Under the pieces are notes generated by a model. It saw only the letters and a list, made by a program, of their open reading frames with translations, was not told where the DNA came from and did not search any database. A stretch of 60,290 bases of DNA. Origin: Streptomyces longisporoflavus. GTDB lineage: Bacteria > Actinomycetota > Actinomycetes > Streptomycetales > Streptomycetaceae. Positions within the stretch are counted from its first letter, which is position 1. Each line of letters begins with the position of its first letter. Where the stretch lies: contig NZ_BMTR01000033.1 in assembly GCF_014649775.1 (NCBI RefSeq), positions 1-60,290 on the forward strand. Reading direction: 5' to 3'. A program made the position numbers and the translations under genes. This document shows positions 49,641 to 58,128 of the stretch, in pieces.

Positions 49641-50987
49641 TTGCTGTCCGCCGTGCTCGGTCTGCTCGCCGTCCTCGTCCTCACCGCGGGCACCGGATAC
49701 TTCGTCGCCCAGGAGTTCGCGTACGTGGCCGCGGACCGCCTGGCGCTCGCCCGCGAGGCGGCAGCGGGCGACCGGCGGGCGGCCCGTGCCGTGCAGGTGC
49801 TCGGGCGGCTCTCGTTCATGCTGTCGGGCGCTCAGCTCGGCATCACCGTCACCGGTCTGGTCGTCGGCTTCCTCGCCGAGCCGTCCGTCTCCGGGCTGCT
49901 CAAGCCCGCACTGGACGGCACCGGCCTCTCGGACGGCGTGGTCTCCACGCTCTCCGTGGTCCTCGGCTTCGTCGTCGCGACCGTGCTCCAGATGGTCGTG
50001 GGCGAACTCGCCCCCAAGAACTTCGCGCTGGCCGTCCCCGAACGGCTCGCGAAGTCCCTGGCCGCCTCCACGCTGACGTACCTGAAGGTCGTCGGACCCG
50101 TCGTCCGCGTCTTCGACGGCGCCGCCGACCGACTCCTTCGCAGGTTCGGCATCGAACCCGTCGAGGAACTGCATCACGGCGCCACCCTCGAAGAACTCAG
50201 CCACCTCATCGGCGAGTCCCGCGAACACGGCCAGCTCCCGCGCGAGAGCGCCGAACTCCTCGACCACGCCCTGGAGTTCTCCGAACGCACGCTGGGCGAG
50301 GTCCTCGTGCCGCGGGCGGACGTCACGTTCGTACGCAAGGACGCCACCGCGCACGAGGCGGTCCGGCTCATCGCCGGACACGGGCACTCGAACTACCCCG
50401 TCATGGGCGACCATCCCGACGACGTCGCCGGCGTCCTCGGGGTCCGCGAGCTGATGCGGCTGCCCGCCGACCGCCTCGACCGCACCACGGCCGGCGAACA
50501 GGCCCGCAGGCCCCTGCTGCTGCCCGACACCCTGCCGCTGCCGGGAGCGGTGGCGCAGATGCGCGAGCGCGACGACGAGTTCGCCGTCGTCCTCGACGAG
50601 CACGGGGGCGTGGCGGGCATCGTGACGTACGAGGACATCGCCGAGGAACTCGTCGGGGACATCGCCGACGAGTCCGACACCGTCGTCGAACTCGCGGTCG
50701 CGGACGGCGCGGGATGGTTCGTCGACGCGGGCCGCCGCCTGGACGAGGTGGCCGACGCGACCGGCATCGACTTGCCCGAGGAGGACGACTACGACACCGT
50801 GGCCGGGCTCATCGTGGACCGGCTCGGCCGCTTCCCGGCCATCGGCGACCGCCTGACCGTGCGGCTGTCCGACGGCAGCCCCGTCGCCATCGTCGTGCTC
50901 GGCCTCGACCGGCACGTGCCCGAACGCGTACGGATCGAGCGCCTGCCCGGCGCGGACGTGCCGACCGCCGAGGAGACCACGGCATGA
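49641..50987 (+). CDS. CNNM/hemolysin-family membrane protein with CBS and CorC domains (1)
   Basis: A 448-residue protein. The TTG at 49641 has GGAG 6 nt upstream. An N-terminal DUF21 domain of three to four helices (about 1-150, with MLSGAQLGITVTGL), a CBS pair (about 215-330, VPRADVTFVRKDATAHEAV and VLDEHGGVAGIVTYEDIAEE) and a C-terminal CorC_HlyC-like domain (about 345-430) follow. The family is linked to Mg2+/Co2+ efflux. It overlaps the second CNNM gene (ATGA), and the two probably form a heteromer. Confidence 0.93.
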   Translation: MLSAVLGLLAVLVLTAGTGYFVAQEFAYVAADRLALAREAAAGDRRAARAVQVLGRLSFMLSGAQLGITVTGLVVGFLAEPSVSGLLKPALDGTGLSDGVVSTLSVVLGFVVATVLQMVVGELAPKNFALAVPERLAKSLAASTLTYLKVVGPVVRVFDGAADRLLRRFGIEPVEELHHGATLEELSHLIGESREHGQLPRESAELLDHALEFSERTLGEVLVPRADVTFVRKDATAHEAVRLIAGHGHSNYPVMGDHPDDVAGVLGVRELMRLPADRLDRTTAGEQARRPLLLPDTLPLPGAVAQMRERDDEFAVVLDEHGGVAGIVTYEDIAEELVGDIADESDTVVELAVADGAGWFVDAGRRLDEVADATGIDLPEEDDYDTVAGLIVDRLGRFPAIGDRLTVRLSDGSPVAIVVLGLDRHVPERVRIERLPGADVPTAEETTA

Positions 50988-52006
50988 GCTTCCCGCAGGC
51001 ACTCTTCGTCACCGTCCTGCTGCTGATCGCCAGCGGGTTCTTCGTCGCCGCGGAGTTCGCCCTGGTCGCCGCCAAACGCCACCGCATGGAGCGCGCGGTC
51101 GCCGCAGGGCGGCGCGGTGCCAAGTCGGCGCTCGCGGGCATGCGCGAACTGTCCCTGATGCTCGCCGGAGCCCAACTGGGCATCACCGTCTGTACGTTAG
51201 GCCTCGGCTCGGTCTCCAAGCCCGCCATCTCCCACGAACTCGATCCGCTCCTGGCCAAGCTCGGCCTGCCCGCCGGGCTCAGCTACGGCATCGCCTTCGC
51301 GCTCGCCATGATCGTCGTGGTGTTCCTGCACATGATCGTCGGCGAGATGGCCCCCAAGTCCTGGGCCATTGCCCACCCCGAGCGCTCGGCGATGCTGCTC
51401 ACCCCGCCCTTCCGCGCGGTGGTCAAAGTCGTACGGCCGCTGCTCACCGTCCTCAACAAGGTCAGCAACGCCCTCGTGCGCCTGTGCAAGGTCACCCCGC
51501 GCGACGAGCTCACCTCGGTCCACAACCGCGAGCAACTCACGCACCTGGTCCAGGAGTCGTGGCGGCTCGGACTCATCAGCGAGACCGACTCCGGCCTCAT
51601 CACCACCTCGCTCACCGCGCCGCTGACCGCGGTCGGTGACCTCCGGACCGCCGCCGCGCAGATCACGTCCGTACCGGCCGACGCGGGCATCGACGAGGTC
51701 CTCGCGGTGGCCGCGGCGAGCGACCGCACCCGGCTGCTCGTCAGGGACGGCGCCACCGTCCTCGGCTCGGTGCACGCGCGCGACGCCCTGGTGGCGCGCG
51801 CCCGCGGCCGCGCCCTGACCGCCCGCGAACTGGCGCGGCCCGTCCCGGAACTGGCCGCCGACGACACCGTGGCCCACGCCGTCGAGGAACTGCGCCGCCG
51901 CCGCGCCTCCCTCGCCGTGCTCTGTGACGAATCGGGCCGCCTCACCGGCCTGGTCAGCCTGGACGACCTGCTTGCCCGCCTGATGGAACCGCGGCAGCCC
52001 GCCTGA
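50984..52006 (+). CDS. CNNM/hemolysin-family membrane protein (2)
   Basis: A 340-residue partner lacking the C-terminal CorC domain. It has DUF21 (MLAGAQLGITVCTLGLGSVSKP; MIVGEMAPKSWAIAHPER) and a CBS pair (about 210-335, ITSVPADAGIDEVLAV and LCDESGRLTGLVSLDDLL). It starts 4 nt inside the upstream gene. The tandem pairing of long and short CNNM genes is common in actinobacteria. Confidence 0.93.
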   Translation: MSFPQALFVTVLLLIASGFFVAAEFALVAAKRHRMERAVAAGRRGAKSALAGMRELSLMLAGAQLGITVCTLGLGSVSKPAISHELDPLLAKLGLPAGLSYGIAFALAMIVVVFLHMIVGEMAPKSWAIAHPERSAMLLTPPFRAVVKVVRPLLTVLNKVSNALVRLCKVTPRDELTSVHNREQLTHLVQESWRLGLISETDSGLITTSLTAPLTAVGDLRTAAAQITSVPADAGIDEVLAVAAASDRTRLLVRDGATVLGSVHARDALVARARGRALTARELARPVPELAADDTVAHAVEELRRRRASLAVLCDESGRLTGLVSLDDLLARLMEPRQPA

Positions 52007-52079
52007 TGGCCCCCGGTGCGCCCCTCGGGGCACGAAGAAGCACCCGTGACGGGGATGTACGGGTGTCGGGTCCTGTGGC

Positions 52080-52092
52080 TACTGTGCTCGCC
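52080..52092 (+). promoter_or_regulatory. -10 box placing an mRNA start at a 19-codon ORF
   Basis: TACTGT (52080-52085) plus 7 nt directly precedes the ATG at 52093, the same geometry as the other leaderless genes here. Confidence 0.5.
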
Positions 52093-52152
52093 ATGCCCCG
52101 TGCCGACGCGGTCACGCCCCGTCACCCCGCACGCGAGAGTGCGGCGCCGTGA
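52093..52152 (+). CDS. Possible 19-residue leaderless leader peptide
   Basis: An ATG right after the -10 box opens a frame (MPRADAVTPRHPARESAAP, then TGA) whose stop overlaps the next gene's GTG start by 4 nt (GTGA). The coding of the downstream gene lacks a ribosome site, so translational coupling through this short ORF is a reasonable reading. Length precludes any codon-usage test. Confidence 0.35.
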   Translation: MPRADAVTPRHPARESAAP

Positions 52153-52562
52153 AGTTCCGGAGACCGCCTCCACCCTGCCCGCGGGCGGTCACCTACCGAT
52201 GGGCCCCGGCGGCAACCGCGGCGGGCTGTCAGGTCATCACGCTCCTGGACGGCAGGGGCCGCGACATCGGGCACGTCGACTACCAGGTGTGCCATCCCTG
52301 CGGCGCCGCCCACGTCAACACGATCGCGATCGCAGGACCCTGGCAGGGCATGGGCCTGGGACGCGAGGCACTCCACCGCGCCGCGGACCCCTGGCCCACA
52401 TACGCGTGGTCCACCTCCCGGCAGTCGTCCGAGGGCCGCAAGTTCTTCGCCGCGATGGCGGAGGAGACGGGCATGGACTTCGTGCCGGGAGCAGAGGGAT
52501 GCCCCCACATCACCGCTCAGCCACCGGGGCCGGGGCCCAGAACGGGCGGGGTCCTGCTCTGA
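52149..52562 (+). CDS. GNAT-like acetyltransferase fold protein
   Basis: A 137-residue protein. The acetyl-CoA pyrophosphate-binding pattern WQGMGLGREAL (Q/RxxGxG/A) lies near residue 67 after the beta strand AHVNTIAIAG. It is shorter than most GNATs, and the Pro-rich N-terminus (RRPPPPCPRAVT) is atypical. The GTG at 52149 lacks a Shine-Dalgarno and overlaps the stop of an upstream 19-codon ORF (GTGA), so translational coupling is possible. No substrate can be named. Confidence 0.65.
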   Translation: MKFRRPPPPCPRAVTYRWAPAATAAGCQVITLLDGRGRDIGHVDYQVCHPCGAAHVNTIAIAGPWQGMGLGREALHRAADPWPTYAWSTSRQSSEGRKFFAAMAEETGMDFVPGAEGCPHITAQPPGPGPRTGGVLL

Positions 52563-52621
52563 GACGGCCAAGGAGGGTGCCAAGGGGCCGAGCTGTCTGT
52601 CGCCGGGCGATCCGCACGCGA

Positions 52622-52634
52622 TAGCGTCACGGCC
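52622..52634 (+). promoter_or_regulatory. -10 box of a leaderless transcript
   Basis: TAGCGT (52622-52627) plus 7 nt directly before the GTG at 52635. The same hexamer and spacing occur before the ABC ATPase gene. Confidence 0.6.
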
Positions 52635-53369
52635 GTGACGATCAACGCCCGTGGGACCACCGCAGACCCGGCAGGACAGACCGAACCGGCAGGACAGACC
52701 GACCCCGCCGGACAGGCCCAACCCGCCGGACAGGCCGAGGTGTTTCGCGGACAAGGGCGTACCGCGCAGCGCATCGCCGACTCCGTCGCGATCCTGACAC
52801 CGGCCCTGCTCTTCGTGGTGCCGGTTCTGCTGGTCCGGGCCCGGTTGATCGACGACGGATTCCTCTTCCTCAATCTGGTCTCGCTGATCATCAGCGCCCT
52901 GGTGGCGTCGTATGCCCCGATGGGCTGGCGGGCCCGCCTGCACGGAGACGATCTGCTCTCCGCCCGCACCCTGACCGGGCGGCGCACCGTCGATCTCGCC
53001 CGGCTCACCAAGGTCGGCCGCCTGGAGGTGCCGGGCCAGACCCGGACCGACGACCGGCTGATCCTCACCGACGCGCACGGCGTGCGGCTCATCCTCGACA
53101 AGCTCGCGGGCAGCGACCAGACGGTCGACGCCCTGGTGCTCAGGGCTCTGCGGCGCAGGCCGCCGGGCGCGGGCGTGGTCGTGTCGGACCGGGCCGCCGA
53201 ACGCCTCGACCTGCGGACGGAAGTGCGCCGCCCGCACGGCCGCCTCAAGCCGGGGCGCGCCATCCGCGAGGGACTGATCGGCTGGGTTCCGCTGCTCGGG
53301 CTCCTCGTGATCGCACCGGTGGGTTTCGGCTTGTTGGCGGCAGGCCTCACGCTCTCCGGCGTCATCTGA
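52635..53369 (+). CDS. Membrane protein with four predicted helices and PAGQ repeats
   Basis: A 244-residue protein of unknown function. After four PAGQ-type repeats (residues about 12-35) two hydrophobic segments (ILTPALLFVVPVLLV, FLNLVSLIISALVAS) precede a soluble PH-like segment with DDLLSARTLTGRRTV and two more helices at the C-terminus. The soluble part resembles bacterial PH-domain (DUF304-like) membrane proteins. The start is supported by the -10 geometry. Confidence 0.65.
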   Translation: MTINARGTTADPAGQTEPAGQTDPAGQAQPAGQAEVFRGQGRTAQRIADSVAILTPALLFVVPVLLVRARLIDDGFLFLNLVSLIISALVASYAPMGWRARLHGDDLLSARTLTGRRTVDLARLTKVGRLEVPGQTRTDDRLILTDAHGVRLILDKLAGSDQTVDALVLRALRRRPPGAGVVVSDRAAERLDLRTEVRRPHGRLKPGRAIREGLIGWVPLLGLLVIAPVGFGLLAAGLTLSGVI

Positions 53370-53467
53370 GGCACCGGGGACGAGAGCCGCCAGGAATGAC
53401 CGGCCGTTGACGGGGGCACTCGGAGGTCCGGCGCGTACCGCGAGGCCAAGTTTCCGGGGAGGACACG

Positions 53468-54304
53468 ATGGCGCTGTCTTGGGTGCACTCACGAGGCCGT
53501 ACCGGCAAGAGCGCGGCCCGGCGCTCGGCGGAGCACGAATCGCTGACGGCGGCAGGCCGGGCGGGCTTCGTCGCCCGAGGCGTCGTCTACGTCCTGATCG
53601 GCGCGCTCGCCCTCCAGATCGCCTTCGGCGGCAGTGGCGAACAGGCCGACCGGCAGGGCGCGTTGGCCCGGGTCGCCGAGCAGCCCTTCGGCGGGGCGAT
53701 GCTGTGGGCGCTGGTCGTCGGCTTCGGCTGCATGGCGTTGTGGCGCGGCGCCGGCGCGCTGGGGAGGCGGGGCCGGCGCCACAAGCGGGCATCGCGGGCC
53801 CTCGATGGCGGCAGGGCGGTCTTCTACGCCTTCGTCTGCTGGGCTACCGCCGTGTACGCCGCCGGCGGAAGCCAGGGTTCCAGCGGTGACGCCCAGTCGC
53901 AGGGCTGGACGGCGACCACGCTCGAACTGCCCTACGGCCGACACCTGGTGGGCGCCGCCGGCTGTGTGCTGATCGGCGTCGGCGTGGTCCTGGCCGTACG
54001 TGCGTTGATGCGCCGCTTCTTGCGCCGGCTCGACCTCCGCGCCCTCAAGGGCCGTACGCGGAAGATTGTCACCATCCTGGGCGTGACCGGCGGTGTCGCG
54101 CGCGGCGCCGTGTTCGCCGCGGCGGGCGTCTTCATCCTGACGGCGGCGCTCCAGGCCGACCCCGACGAGGCCAAGGGCGTGGACGCGACACTCCGCAGCT
54201 TCGCGCAGACCCCCGCGGGACCGTGGCTGCTTGCCGCCGTCGCGGCCGGACTCGTGCTCTTCGGAGTCTTCTCCTTCGCCTCGGCGCGCTGGCGGAAGCT
54301 GTGA
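53468..54304 (+). CDS. DUF1206 membrane protein
   Basis: A 278-residue protein with three repeats of a two-helix unit: AGRAGFVARGVVYVLIGALAL, DGGRAVFYAFVCWATAVYA and VTGGVARGAVFAAAGVFIL. This triple repeat is characteristic of DUF1206. GGGGAGGA precedes the ATG. Function unknown. A hairpin lies after the stop. Confidence 0.9.
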   Translation: MALSWVHSRGRTGKSAARRSAEHESLTAAGRAGFVARGVVYVLIGALALQIAFGGSGEQADRQGALARVAEQPFGGAMLWALVVGFGCMALWRGAGALGRRGRRHKRASRALDGGRAVFYAFVCWATAVYAAGGSQGSSGDAQSQGWTATTLELPYGRHLVGAAGCVLIGVGVVLAVRALMRRFLRRLDLRALKGRTRKIVTILGVTGGVARGAVFAAAGVFILTAALQADPDEAKGVDATLRSFAQTPAGPWLLAAVAAGLVLFGVFSFASARWRKL

Positions 54305-54329
54305 GGGCTCCGTAACCACGGAGCGCCTC
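54303..54329. terminator. Bidirectional terminator between convergent genes
   Basis: GAGG-GCTCCGT (54303-54313), AACC, ACGGAGC-G-CCTC (54318-54329): 11 pairs with one bulged G, overlapping both stop codons. Confidence 0.65.
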
Positions 54330-55116
54330 AGGCGAACGAGGGCATCTCGCCTTCGGTTGTCGACAGGTCGACGACGCTGAAGACGGCGTCCTGCTGGTCG
54401 GCGACCGTGGCGAAGCGGCCGAAGGGGCTGTCCATCGGGCCGGAGAGCAGCCGACCGCCGAGCTTGGTGACGGTGACGATCGCGGCATCGCAGTTGTCCA
54501 CCGCGAAGTGCACGTTGAGGTACGGCGGCATGTCCGGCGGGTACTCGTCGGTCATCCCGAGGCGGCCGAGCACCGGTCGGCCGCCGACCCGGAAGACGCG
54601 GTAGTCCACGTCGTCGACGTCCATCGTCCGCACCTCGAAGGGGAACACGGCGGGCAGGAACGCGTCCGCCGCCGCGGGGTCCCGGGTGGTCAGCTCCGCC
54701 CAGCAGTACGCGCCGGTCTCGCCCGTCTTCTCGAAACCCTCATGGGCACCGGCCTCCCAGACGCTGAAGTACGCGCCGCTGGGCTCCCTGGCCGTCATCA
54801 TGGTGCCGAACTCGCCCACCTGAGTCGGCTCCACGGCGAGGGTTGCGCCGTTCTCCCGGATCTTCGCGGCCGTCGCGGCGGCGTCGGCCGCGGCGAAGTA
54901 GAGATTCCAGGCGGCGGGCCCCTCCACGCCCTGCATCCGCGGGACGACCGCGGCCACGGCCCTGCCGTCCGAGCGCGCCTGCGTGTAGCCGCCGAACTCC
55001 TCCGAGCCGGAGTCGAACGTCCAGCCGAGCAGTTCGCCGTAGAAGCTCTTCGCGGCCTCCACGTCAGGAAACATCGCGTCCGCCCAGCAGGGCGTGCCTT
55101 CCGGGTACGCGGACAT
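54328..55116 (-). CDS. Tandem VOC-domain protein
   Basis: A 262-residue protein with two glyoxalase-fold halves: TPCWADAMFPDVEAAKSFYG then, after about residue 135, AYCWAELTTRDPAAADAF. The ATG at 55116 has GAGGAGG about 8 nt upstream; an earlier ATG at 55155 is discarded. Two-domain VOC proteins of this type are common and unassigned; one relative group is linked to antibiotic or hydroxylase functions. No metal site can be read with certainty. Confidence 0.88.
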   Translation of the reverse strand: MSAYPEGTPCWADAMFPDVEAAKSFYGELLGWTFDSGSEEFGGYTQARSDGRAVAAVVPRMQGVEGPAAWNLYFAAADAAATAAKIRENGATLAVEPTQVGEFGTMMTAREPSGAYFSVWEAGAHEGFEKTGETGAYCWAELTTRDPAAADAFLPAVFPFEVRTMDVDDVDYRVFRVGGRPVLGRLGMTDEYPPDMPPYLNVHFAVDNCDAAIVTVTKLGGRLLSGPMDSPFGRFATVADQQDAVFSVVDLSTTEGEMPSFA

Positions 55117-55173
55117 CGCGAGGGCCTCCTCATGAGGGGTTCCTGTTGATTGCACGCTATGCGAACGCCTTGC

Positions 55174-56832
55174 TCACCGCGCGCCGAAGTTCTGCGTCCA
55201 CCAGGGGCCGCCGCTGCCCTGCCGGTAGCCGATGCCGATCTCCTTGAAGGAGCAGTTGAGGATGTTGACCTTGTGGCCGGAGCTGTTCATCCAGGAGTCC
55301 ATCACGGCCGCCGGGGTGCGCTGACCCGCGGCGATGTTCTCCCCGTAGGTGGACCACCGGTAGCCGGCCGCCGTGACCCGGTCGCCGGGGTCCTTGCCGT
55401 CGGGGTTGGTGTGGTCGAAGAAGTCGCGCTCCGCCATGTCCTCGGAGTGGCCCTGAGCCGCGTCGTTCAGCTTGCTGTTGAGGGTCACCGCGCCGCAGCC
55501 GCTCTTGGCGCGCTCGGCGTTCACGAGCCGGGTGACCTCTTGGCTGAACGAGCTGTTGCCTGCCGGTGCCTGCGGGGCCTGGGGCGGGCTGCTGGTGCGG
55601 GTGGGCTTCGGGGTCGCCTTCGGCTTCGGCGCCTTCGACTTGGTCTTCGACGGCGTGGCCTTGGGGGAGGGCTTTTGGGTCTTGCCGGGCGACGCGGAGG
55701 GTGACTTGCTCGGCTTGGACGCCGTCGTGGTGGGAGCGGCCGGGGAGGGCGGCTGCGACGCGGTGAGCGTCTTCGCTTCGGTCTCTTCGCCGTCCGAGGG
55801 GCGTGTGGCCGAGTAGATGACCCCGGTCGCGACGACGAGCACGGCAAGTCCGGCGGCGACCGTACGGCCCTTGCGCGGCATCCGGTGGTGGCGCTGCGCG
55901 GCATGTCTGGCCGGGGCGCTGCGGGCGCCGGATATCTCGTACGTGTTCCCGGCCGTGGTGAGCGCGTCGTTCCCGGCCGCGGTGTGCGCGTCGGGCGATA
56001 TGTGCGGTGAGCCGGCCAGGTGGTGCGCGTCGGCCGCGCTCGCCGCGCGTATCGCGCCCGGGGCGGCGAGCGCGGCGGTCGGCGGCACCAGGGCCACGCC
56101 CACGAGCAGCCGCTCGGCGAGCACCAGGCCCGCGCCGTGCCCCGAGCACATCGCGCAGTCACGGACGTGCCGTGCCAGGCGCTTGCGCCAGAGGGAGGAA
56201 GGAGCGCCGTCCCACGTGGCCGCCACGTCGCTCAGGTACGGACACCGGGGCTCCGCGGCAAGGGCGCGGACCACGATCCGGGCCGTCTCCAGCTGGGTCT
56301 TCATCCGCTGCACCCGGACCGTGGCGTGCTGCGTCGGCAGCTCCATGGCGGCGGCGACCTCGGCGCGGGTCAGCTCCCCGGAGACCTCGAGCCACCACAG
56401 CGACAGGAGCGCGCGGTCGTCGGTGTCCAGCCAGCGGGTGGCCTCCGCGACCTCCCGGCGCTGTCCCACCAGGCCCAGCCGGATGATGGTCAGGTCGACG
56501 AAATCGGCGCCGGGGTCCACGACGTCGTGCTCCTCGTGGAGCGGGCTCGGGTTCTTCTGCCCGGACGCGCGCTGTTGCCAGTGCCTGCGTATCTCGTTCA
56601 TGGCGATGGCCACGAGCCAGGACCGGAAACTGGCCGGTTCGCGGAGCGAGGACAGGCCCGCGAGCGCCCGCAGCATGGTTTCCTGCACCACGTCGTCGAC
56701 GTCGGCGTGGCCGTCGAGCGCCCGTCCGACGATGTTGTAGACCAGCGGCAGGTATCCGGCCACCAGGTCGTCCTGCGCCTGCTGGTCCCCGGTCTGCGCC
56801 GCCGTCACCAGAGGATCGTGTTCACCGATCAT
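55174..56832 (-). CDS. ECF sigma factor - zinc finger - TM - CAP domain fusion
   Basis: A 552-residue protein. Residues 1-190 are an ECF sigma factor: region 2 (LPLVYNIVGRALDGHADVDD, VVQETMLRALAGL) and region 4 (LEVSGELTRAEVAAAMELP). Residues 222-229 carry H-x3-C-x2-C (RHVRDCAMC), similar to zinc-containing anti-sigma motifs. One membrane helix at about 322-342 follows, then a 70-residue Lys/Pro/Ser linker and an extracellular CAP/SCP domain (428-552; GHSEDMAERDFFDH, YGENIAAG, SSGHKVNIL). The whole reads as sigma factor, regulator and sensor in one chain. The ATG at 56832 has GTGAGG upstream. A 57-nt gap precedes the VOC gene. Confidence 0.88.
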   Translation of the reverse strand: MIGEHDPLVTAAQTGDQQAQDDLVAGYLPLVYNIVGRALDGHADVDDVVQETMLRALAGLSSLREPASFRSWLVAIAMNEIRRHWQQRASGQKNPSPLHEEHDVVDPGADFVDLTIIRLGLVGQRREVAEATRWLDTDDRALLSLWWLEVSGELTRAEVAAAMELPTQHATVRVQRMKTQLETARIVVRALAAEPRCPYLSDVAATWDGAPSSLWRKRLARHVRDCAMCSGHGAGLVLAERLLVGVALVPPTAALAAPGAIRAASAADAHHLAGSPHISPDAHTAAGNDALTTAGNTYEISGARSAPARHAAQRHHRMPRKGRTVAAGLAVLVVATGVIYSATRPSDGEETEAKTLTASQPPSPAAPTTTASKPSKSPSASPGKTQKPSPKATPSKTKSKAPKPKATPKPTRTSSPPQAPQAPAGNSSFSQEVTRLVNAERAKSGCGAVTLNSKLNDAAQGHSEDMAERDFFDHTNPDGKDPGDRVTAAGYRWSTYGENIAAGQRTPAAVMDSWMNSSGHKVNILNCSFKEIGIGYRQGSGGPWWTQNFGAR

Positions 56833-56979
56833 GGACTGCCTCACTCGCTTTCGTCGTCGGCACGTTCTGGCCTTACACCTGGGAGACCGCGTGAGCGCTC
56901 GGCGATAACAGAAATCCGCGAACGGAAATCTGCGGCGAGCATACGCACCCGGTCAGAGACGAAGGCGCGTATGCCCGCC

Positions 56980-56997
56980 TATCCGGCTTACCGGATA
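56980..56997. promoter_or_regulatory. Inverted repeat upstream of the sigma-CAP gene
   Basis: TATCCGG (56980-56986), CTTA, CCGGATA (56991-56997): 7 of 7 pairs. It lies 148 nt before the gene start and might be an operator. A repeated GAAATC(C/T)GCG pair lies at 56910-56935. Confidence 0.45.
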
Positions 56998-57070
56998 TGC
57001 GCCGTTGGTGCGCACTTCCACTGCTCCGACCGGTGAAGGGGGCGCGAGGCGAAGGGGCGGACGCCGGGCT

Positions 57071-57949
57071 TCAGCGGGCGAGCAGGTCCCGCAGCGCCCC
57101 GGCGATCTCGGCGGGCGCTTCCTCGGCCATGAAGTGGCCGCAGCTGACGGACGTGTGCCGCAGGTCAGGCGCCCAGGCGCGCCACAGGGCCGCCGCGTCG
57201 AAACCGAGCGCGGCGCCCCAGTCCTGCTGGAGCACGGCGACCGGCATCGCAAGGCGGTTTCCGGCGTCCTTGTCGGCGCGGTCGTGGTCGACGTCGATGC
57301 CCGCGGAGGCGCGGTAGTCGGCCACGATCGAGGGCACGGCGGCCCGACAGGCGTCCAGATAGGCGGCCCGTACGTCGGAGGGGATGGCCCCCGTGTCGTT
57401 CGTCCAGATGTCGAGGAAGTGACCGAAGAACGCGTCGGGCGACGCGGCGATCATCTTTTCCGGCAGACCGGGCGGCTGGGCCATCAGATAGAGGTGGAAA
57501 CCGACGGCGGCCGTGACGCCGTGCATCACGTCCCACATGTCCAGGGTGGGCAGCACGTCGAGGCAGGCCAGATGCGTGATCGTGCCGGGGTGGTCGAGCC
57601 CGGTGCGGAACGCCACCAGGGCCCCGCGGTCGTGTCCGGCGAGGGCGAAGCGCTCGTGCCCCAGCGCACGCGCCACGGCGACGACGTCCGCGGCCATGGT
57701 GCGCTTGGAGTACGTGGTCCCGTCCGTCTCCGCGGGCTTGTCGCTCGCCCCGTAACCACGCAGGTCGGGGCAGATCACCGTGTGATCGGCGGCGAGATCG
57801 GCGGCGACGTGCCGCCACATCAGATGGGTCTGCGGAAAGCCGTGCAGCAGCACGACGGGCGGGCCCGAGCCGCCGACGGCGACGTTCAGGCATACGCCCT
57901 CCGCGACGGGCACGCGCCGATAGGTGAAATCCTCGATGGCAGGGCTCAT
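57071..57949 (-). CDS. Haloacetate-dehalogenase-like alpha/beta hydrolase
   Basis: A 292-residue hydrolase. HGFPQTHLMWRHVA and GHDRGALVAFR (nucleophile Asp in GHDRG) place it in the fluoroacetate dehalogenase/epoxide hydrolase group, and CGHFMAEEAPAE supplies the catalytic His. The ATG at 57949 has AGGAA 6 nt upstream. It is divergent from a SARP regulator. True dehalogenase activity is not shown by sequence alone. Confidence 0.88.
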   Translation of the reverse strand: MSPAIEDFTYRRVPVAEGVCLNVAVGGSGPPVVLLHGFPQTHLMWRHVAADLAADHTVICPDLRGYGASDKPAETDGTTYSKRTMAADVVAVARALGHERFALAGHDRGALVAFRTGLDHPGTITHLACLDVLPTLDMWDVMHGVTAAVGFHLYLMAQPPGLPEKMIAASPDAFFGHFLDIWTNDTGAIPSDVRAAYLDACRAAVPSIVADYRASAGIDVDHDRADKDAGNRLAMPVAVLQQDWGAALGFDAAALWRAWAPDLRHTSVSCGHFMAEEAPAEIAGALRDLLAR

Positions 57950-58128
57950 GGTGCGTTCCTTCGCTTCCTTCGCTTCGTTCGTCTCTTCCGCGTGGCGGAA
58001 CAGGTGGCTCCGAGCCTGCCGGGCGCCGATGAGCATCCAATGAGCGCGCTACCGTGACCAGGGGCGATGCCCGCGGGAGACACCCATGGGAAGGCCCAGG
58101 GCGGTGCCCACGGAAAGGGTGGTCAAGG
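57950..58128. other. Divergent region of hydrolase and SARP genes
   Basis: It has short CTTCG-rich repeats (TTCCTTCGC type) after the hydrolase start and a possible -10 TACCGT near 58050 for the regulator. No palindrome stands out. Confidence 0.45.

Noticed and set aside
48615..51002. 795-codon minus-strand frame opposite esterase and CNNM genes
   Set aside because: Shadow of real genes; it would cross the 49504-49544 inverted repeat and has no recognisable domain.
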